Shown: piece after piece, positions 43,098-46,281 of the stretch
How the letters are laid out: every line of letters begins with the position of its first letter
Numbering within the stretch: the first letter of the stretch is position 1
From: Flavobacteriales bacterium
Lineage (GTDB): Bacteria > Bacteroidota > Bacteroidia > Flavobacteriales_D > Crocinitomicaceae
DNA: 46,281 nucleotides
Direction: 5' to 3'
Assembly: GCA_013373595.1 (NCBI GenBank)
Contig: JABXHO010000113.1
Coordinates: 1 to 46,281, forward strand
Translations under genes and position numbers: made by a program
Notes under the pieces: model-generated
Told to the model about the DNA's origin: nothing
Databases searched by the model: none
What the model saw: only the letters and a program-made list of their open reading frames with translations

Positions 43098-43805
43098 ATG
43101 TTGAAATATGTTGTTTTCTTGCCTTTGTTTATCGCTTATGCATCCTTTTCGCAAGAACGAGCGACACCAGAACGGTTGAAGCACGATAAGGAAATTTGCG
43201 AAGCATTTGCCCAAAAGTCCATTAAAGAAATAAGCGGTGGCTTTTTACTCGTTCGATTGAACTTTCGTCAAAAGCAAGTGGATTACCTCATGAAGCACGA
43301 TACCGTTGAAGCGAAAAAAGTACAAGAGAAGGCCTTGTCTACCAATTTGAAAATTTCGAAGGCGTTTCAAGACAAATACGCGTTTAGTCGTGTGTACTTC
43401 TTTCAGTCGTCGGATTCGAGACACCTTCGAAATCAAGTGTTTGACTCAGTTACCTTTTATGATCACGATTTAAACGTTGTGGAAGCTTCTGAACTTCAAA
43501 AGGACAATTATTTAATCGGTGAATTTGGCCGAATTCAGCAAGATACCGCTCGTTACTACGCGAGTGATCGCATTTACACTCCAAGCAACAAGGAAAAAAC
43601 AAAGGTCTATTACGGCGGTTCGAAAAATGGGCGCGAAGCATTTATCGTTATGGATCGAAAATTCCAGCAAATTCAAAAGCCGTTTCCTTACTTTTCTCCT
43701 CTTCAACCTTTTATGTCTCAAAAAGGACGGTACCGACAAGCATTAGTTGTTCTTGATGAGAAGTTAGGACGGTATGAAAGAGAAGTTAACTCCACAGGGA
43801 AATAG
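43098..43805 (+). CDS. Secreted protein of unknown function
   Basis: This is a 235-residue protein with a signal peptide (MLKYVVFLPLFIAYASFSQE). The mature region has an N-terminal helical segment rich in Lys/Glu (RLKHDKEICEAFAQKSIKEI), then a beta part containing AFSRVYFFQSSDSRHLRNQV and VTFYDHDLNVVEASELQ. Later strands are KVYYGGSKNGREAFIVMDRK and RYRQALVVLDEKLGRYEREV. No motif is known to me. A terminator follows 19 bases after the stop and ends the plus-strand run that started at 42029. Confidence 0.7.
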   Translation: MLKYVVFLPLFIAYASFSQERATPERLKHDKEICEAFAQKSIKEISGGFLLVRLNFRQKQVDYLMKHDTVEAKKVQEKALSTNLKISKAFQDKYAFSRVYFFQSSDSRHLRNQVFDSVTFYDHDLNVVEASELQKDNYLIGEFGRIQQDTARYYASDRIYTPSNKEKTKVYYGGSKNGREAFIVMDRKFQQIQKPFPYFSPLQPFMSQKGRYRQALVVLDEKLGRYEREVNSTGK

Positions 43806-43824
43806 TTGAACCGTTTCAAATAAA

Positions 43825-43868
43825 ACCCTCGTACAACTAAAGTGCTGCACGAGGGTAATTTTATCAGT
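43825..43868. terminator. Bidirectional terminator between convergent genes
   Basis: ACCCTCGT (43825-43832) pairs perfectly with ACGAGGGT (43849-43856) around a 16-base loop, with T-rich flanks in both directions (AATTTTAT on plus, TTTTATTT on minus). It serves the secreted gene on plus and the lipoprotein gene on minus. Confidence 0.8.
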
Positions 43869-43885
43869 ACCGATGTTGGGCTTTT

Positions 43886-45856
43886 TTAATGCGTCATCAC
43901 CAAGGGTCTAAAGTTTAATACATTAGCAATGGAAATTGCACTTTTGCTAACACAGTTTTGATTAATTAGATCATCCAAATCAGCAACTCTTCGTTGTAGG
44001 TCATTAAACCCACGCATCACAGCGGGACCTCCACTTGGTCTTCCTGCAGGATCAAATACACTCATTATTCCATTTGACAGTCCGTCGGCATCTACAGGTG
44101 TAATTCCTCCCACACTTCTCCCTGGAGAACCAGTTAGGAATCCTGAAAGTCCAGCGGGCGAACCAAATCCAGCAGGATCAATGTGTGTGAAACTAGTTTG
44201 GGTTTCGCCTCCATGACATCCACTACATGTATTGAGCGACAAAATATGTCGGGCGTCATCGTTGTTGATTAAGAAAGGAGCGGTAGTTGCTGCATCAAAA
44301 TGACTTGGACTATTCCCTGGAACATTGACATTTCCAACTGGAGGGAACTGAGTATGAGCCGCACCTCCTCTGAAATCAGACCCTGAGAATGATAACGGAA
44401 TTTCATAGTTATTTGCCAAAATATCGGGTTCGTTTCCATTTACATAGCTGGCCAATAATTGCGTTTCTGGTGTTCCATTTTTCTGGTTGTATTTTCTAGC
44501 TGGCTCCATTTTTACATCGACCATTTCCAGAACACCTGCAGCATTCAAATTAAATTCTCTTAACTCCCAAGGAGCGCCAATTGCGATTTCATTTGTTCTA
44601 ATTTGATTAATGGAATTATCATTTGGTTTGGATGTGTTGGTTCCACACTGCGTAAATTGCATCGTGATTGCCTCAAGCGCAGCATTATATGCAGGACTTC
44701 CCAAAGTCAATGTTGGATTACTTAATTCTGCCCATTCTTGACCAAATGCTTTCACATCAACACATGTTTTCTTGTTGATACCATACTCGAAAATGACATT
44801 GAACTCTCTAGGATTACATGCATTATCCAACACACAGAAAACGAGTCTTCCCTCTCCTGCATCACTGAAACCGTACCCTGAACTTCCTCTCAAATCCAAA
44901 CGGTTAACGATCGCTGTTAGCTTAAATGGTAGACGTTCCAACAAAAGCGGGCCAACAGGGTTTCCTGCTGCAATATTGGCTTGATCACTCAAGGTTTGCC
45001 ATGTATTGATAACAGAAGCAATGTTCCGAGGAGGTACACCGTCACCGTTAACTGTATTTGGAATGGTCCATGTGTTCAACCAATCCATAACAAAGTTGAT
45101 TGTTGTTGCGTCGTTCACTATCGAACCTGGGGAGGGAGATGCCATTTGTCTCATCAACTCTCCAAATGTCCAGACACCATTCGGGTTTCCTGCCGCTGCT
45201 GAAAAATCACACGGATTAAACGTACGCGTAGGATCTTCCACCACACCTATACTATTAACTAGTAGCGATTTTTCCGCTAGAATTGGAAAACTCACAGACT
45301 TCGGTCCAAAGGTAAAAGGAAACAAAGTCGATGGAATCTTTAATCGTTTCTTCGATTTCAAATCCGAAGGTTCGAACAATCCCAACCGTTTCTGATCTAA
45401 CTGAGTAATGCTTCTTGCGTTCGAAAAATGTTTTCTCTTACCAAGCAACATCTCTACTTTGGCACCTTCCAAATCTTTGATTAACTGTCCAATATCCTCT
45501 TTAAGGAATAAGGAAAAAACGCCATCTCCTTCTTTCTCATCGGCTCCTTTTCCATCATCGCGAAGAACGACTTGTTCCTTTCCAATTTGAATGGCAAGAA
45601 ATGGTTCCTTAATTCTCTCCACATCTTCTTTTGAGAAAGTTGCTGTAAGGCGAACATTTTCATCTGAACTTGTTGGTTCCTCCAAGAGTTCAATCGAAAC
45701 ATCTTCTGCAATTGGAGGTTTTTGTTCGAACTCAGGTCGAATCTTTACATCAGCAAGAATAGCATTTACTTCCTGATCATCTTGATTATTTCCCGTATCC
45801 TCGCAAGAGAACATGAGAATGCACAAGGGTAGTAGTACAAATTTTAGTGTTTTCAT
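43886..45856 (-). CDS. Large lipoprotein with CxxCH haem-type motif
   Basis: This is a 656-residue protein. The lipobox is LCILMFSCEDTG (Cys at 18). An N-terminal Ig-like/anchor-type domain (about 30-130) includes VRLTATFSKEDVERIKEPFL and VVLRDDGKGADEKEGDGVFS. The large remainder has GFSDAGEGRLVFCVLDNACN and, near residue 542, LNTCSGCHGGETQTSFTHID. CxxCH is the c-type haem attachment motif. It is a single site, and the following sequence lacks an obvious methionine ligand, so haem binding is uncertain. Another structural role is possible. It sits on the outer membrane. No family name is claimed. The promoter region (45857-46042) shows no consensus match. Confidence 0.78.
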   Translation of the reverse strand: MKTLKFVLLPLCILMFSCEDTGNNQDDQEVNAILADVKIRPEFEQKPPIAEDVSIELLEEPTSSDENVRLTATFSKEDVERIKEPFLAIQIGKEQVVLRDDGKGADEKEGDGVFSLFLKEDIGQLIKDLEGAKVEMLLGKRKHFSNARSITQLDQKRLGLFEPSDLKSKKRLKIPSTLFPFTFGPKSVSFPILAEKSLLVNSIGVVEDPTRTFNPCDFSAAAGNPNGVWTFGELMRQMASPSPGSIVNDATTINFVMDWLNTWTIPNTVNGDGVPPRNIASVINTWQTLSDQANIAAGNPVGPLLLERLPFKLTAIVNRLDLRGSSGYGFSDAGEGRLVFCVLDNACNPREFNVIFEYGINKKTCVDVKAFGQEWAELSNPTLTLGSPAYNAALEAITMQFTQCGTNTSKPNDNSINQIRTNEIAIGAPWELREFNLNAAGVLEMVDVKMEPARKYNQKNGTPETQLLASYVNGNEPDILANNYEIPLSFSGSDFRGGAAHTQFPPVGNVNVPGNSPSHFDAATTAPFLINNDDARHILSLNTCSGCHGGETQTSFTHIDPAGFGSPAGLSGFLTGSPGRSVGGITPVDADGLSNGIMSVFDPAGRPSGGPAVMRGFNDLQRRVADLDDLINQNCVSKSAISIANVLNFRPLVMTH

Positions 45857-45991
45857 AATGGTTGTTTTTCAGTAAGGTAATTGTTCTTGGACATAAATTT
45901 TCCGCACTCATTGTTCGGAAAATACTGTAAATCAATGTGTAAAAACCATTGTCGTGCCTTCAGAAAAACACCTAATGTCACTTTTTAAACC

Positions 45992-46021
45992 AAAAAAAGC
46001 CAACCGATAGATTGACTTTTT
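45992..46021 (-). terminator. Terminator of the thioredoxin gene
   Basis: On the minus strand AAAAAGTCAA (46021-46012) pairs with TTGGCTTTTT (46003-45994), one wobble pair, followed by a T-run. It lies 22 bases after the TAG at 46043. Confidence 0.78.
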
Positions 46022-46042
46022 TAACTTAAACAAACGTGATAA

Positions 46043-46281
46043 CTAATTCAGGAGCGCGTTCAATTTCGTTCGAAGGGTTCCTTCATGTGTGAGTCCGTTT
46101 ACTTTGTCGACGATCACATCATCTTTGATGAAGAATAATGCGGGAATGCTTCGAACTTAAATTCTCTAGCCAATTCCTTGTTTTGGTCCACATTAATTTT
46201 TCTCACTTCCACACTCCCTTCGAATTCCTGGGATAATTTGTCTACTGTAGAAAGAAGCGTTTGACAGGGTCCGCACCAATC
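46043..46281 (-). pseudogene. Thioredoxin, partial and frameshifted
   Basis: The minus strand enters the window in a thioredoxin frame at DWCGPCQTLLSTVDKLSQEF, then EGSVEVRKINVDQNKELAREF. That frame then hits a TGA. From 46156 downward the next frame reads VRSIPALFFIKDDVIVDKVN, then GLTHEGTLRTKLNALLN and TAG. The expected protein is continuous across the break (...EF-K-VRSIPALFF), so one base is missing near 46157, after GAATTTAA. The active site WCGPC and the cis-Pro loop (SIP) are both present but in different frames. Either the gene is inactive or the assembly has a single-base error. The 5' end lies beyond the window. Confidence 0.8.

Noticed and set aside
1-46281. CRISPR array, rRNA operon, IS element or replication origin
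   Set aside because: No regularly spaced short repeats, no rRNA-like sequence, no transposase frame and no DnaA-box cluster were seen.

Overview
The window looks like a chromosomal segment of a marine or freshwater Bacteroidota bacterium, most likely Flavobacteriales and close to Crocinitomicaceae/Fluviicola. The reasons are several secreted proteins ending in type IX secretion (T9SS) sorting domains (type A, and the CHU_C/gliding-associated type B), a DUF6427-like membrane protein beside purQ/purD, a dksA-lspA pair, a YtxJ-like bacillithiol protein, AT-rich leaders instead of strong Shine-Dalgarno sites, and TAnnTTTG-like promoters. The species assignment is inference; no database was consulted.

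Layout. 1-5.1 kb: two large T9SS-exported Ig/lectin-like surface proteins, the first cut by the window edge. 5.2-8.5 kb: a membrane-anchored TPR/HTH regulator, a GNAT acetyltransferase, a lipoprotein and a probable small ORF. 8.6-13.2 kb: a surface stress-type module of a three-FAS1-domain protein, an RskA-like anti-sigma factor, an ECF sigma factor and a tandemly duplicated His-rich lipoprotein. 13.4-15.8 kb: a secreted SBBP beta-propeller protein.

16.1-25.0 kb is an accessory-looking region: a three-gene XRE regulator operon, a large DUF1566/Ig-like lipoprotein, a seven-helix membrane protein, and the highlight, a compact class III lanthipeptide locus. The locus has a 54-residue precursor gene at 20439-20603, whose core holds two tandem Ser-x2-Ser-x2-Cys labionin-type motifs, followed by an 894-residue LanKC synthetase (lyase-like, kinase and zinc-ligand-less LanC domains). 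The region ends with a small excisionase-like HTH gene next to tRNA-Asn.

25.3-46.3 kb is mostly core genome: a cell-wall amidase, a glycosyltransferase-like gene, an operon of DUF6427-purQ-purD-CNNM/CBS transporter-secreted propeller, dksA-like plus lspA, a lectin/CHU_C surface protein, a pheS-ytxJ-glutaminyl cyclase operon, three related small lipoproteins, an M90 peptidase, a pirin, two unknown secreted proteins and a CxxCH-bearing lipoprotein. At the right edge lies a thioredoxin gene interrupted by an apparent one-base deletion.

Together the secreted T9SS and lipoprotein genes describe an envelope rich in adhesive, Ig-like and propeller proteins. The sigma/anti-sigma pair probably controls the flanking FAS1 and His-rich lipoprotein genes. 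The lanthipeptide genes are an inserted specialised-metabolite cassette without its own visible exporter or protease.
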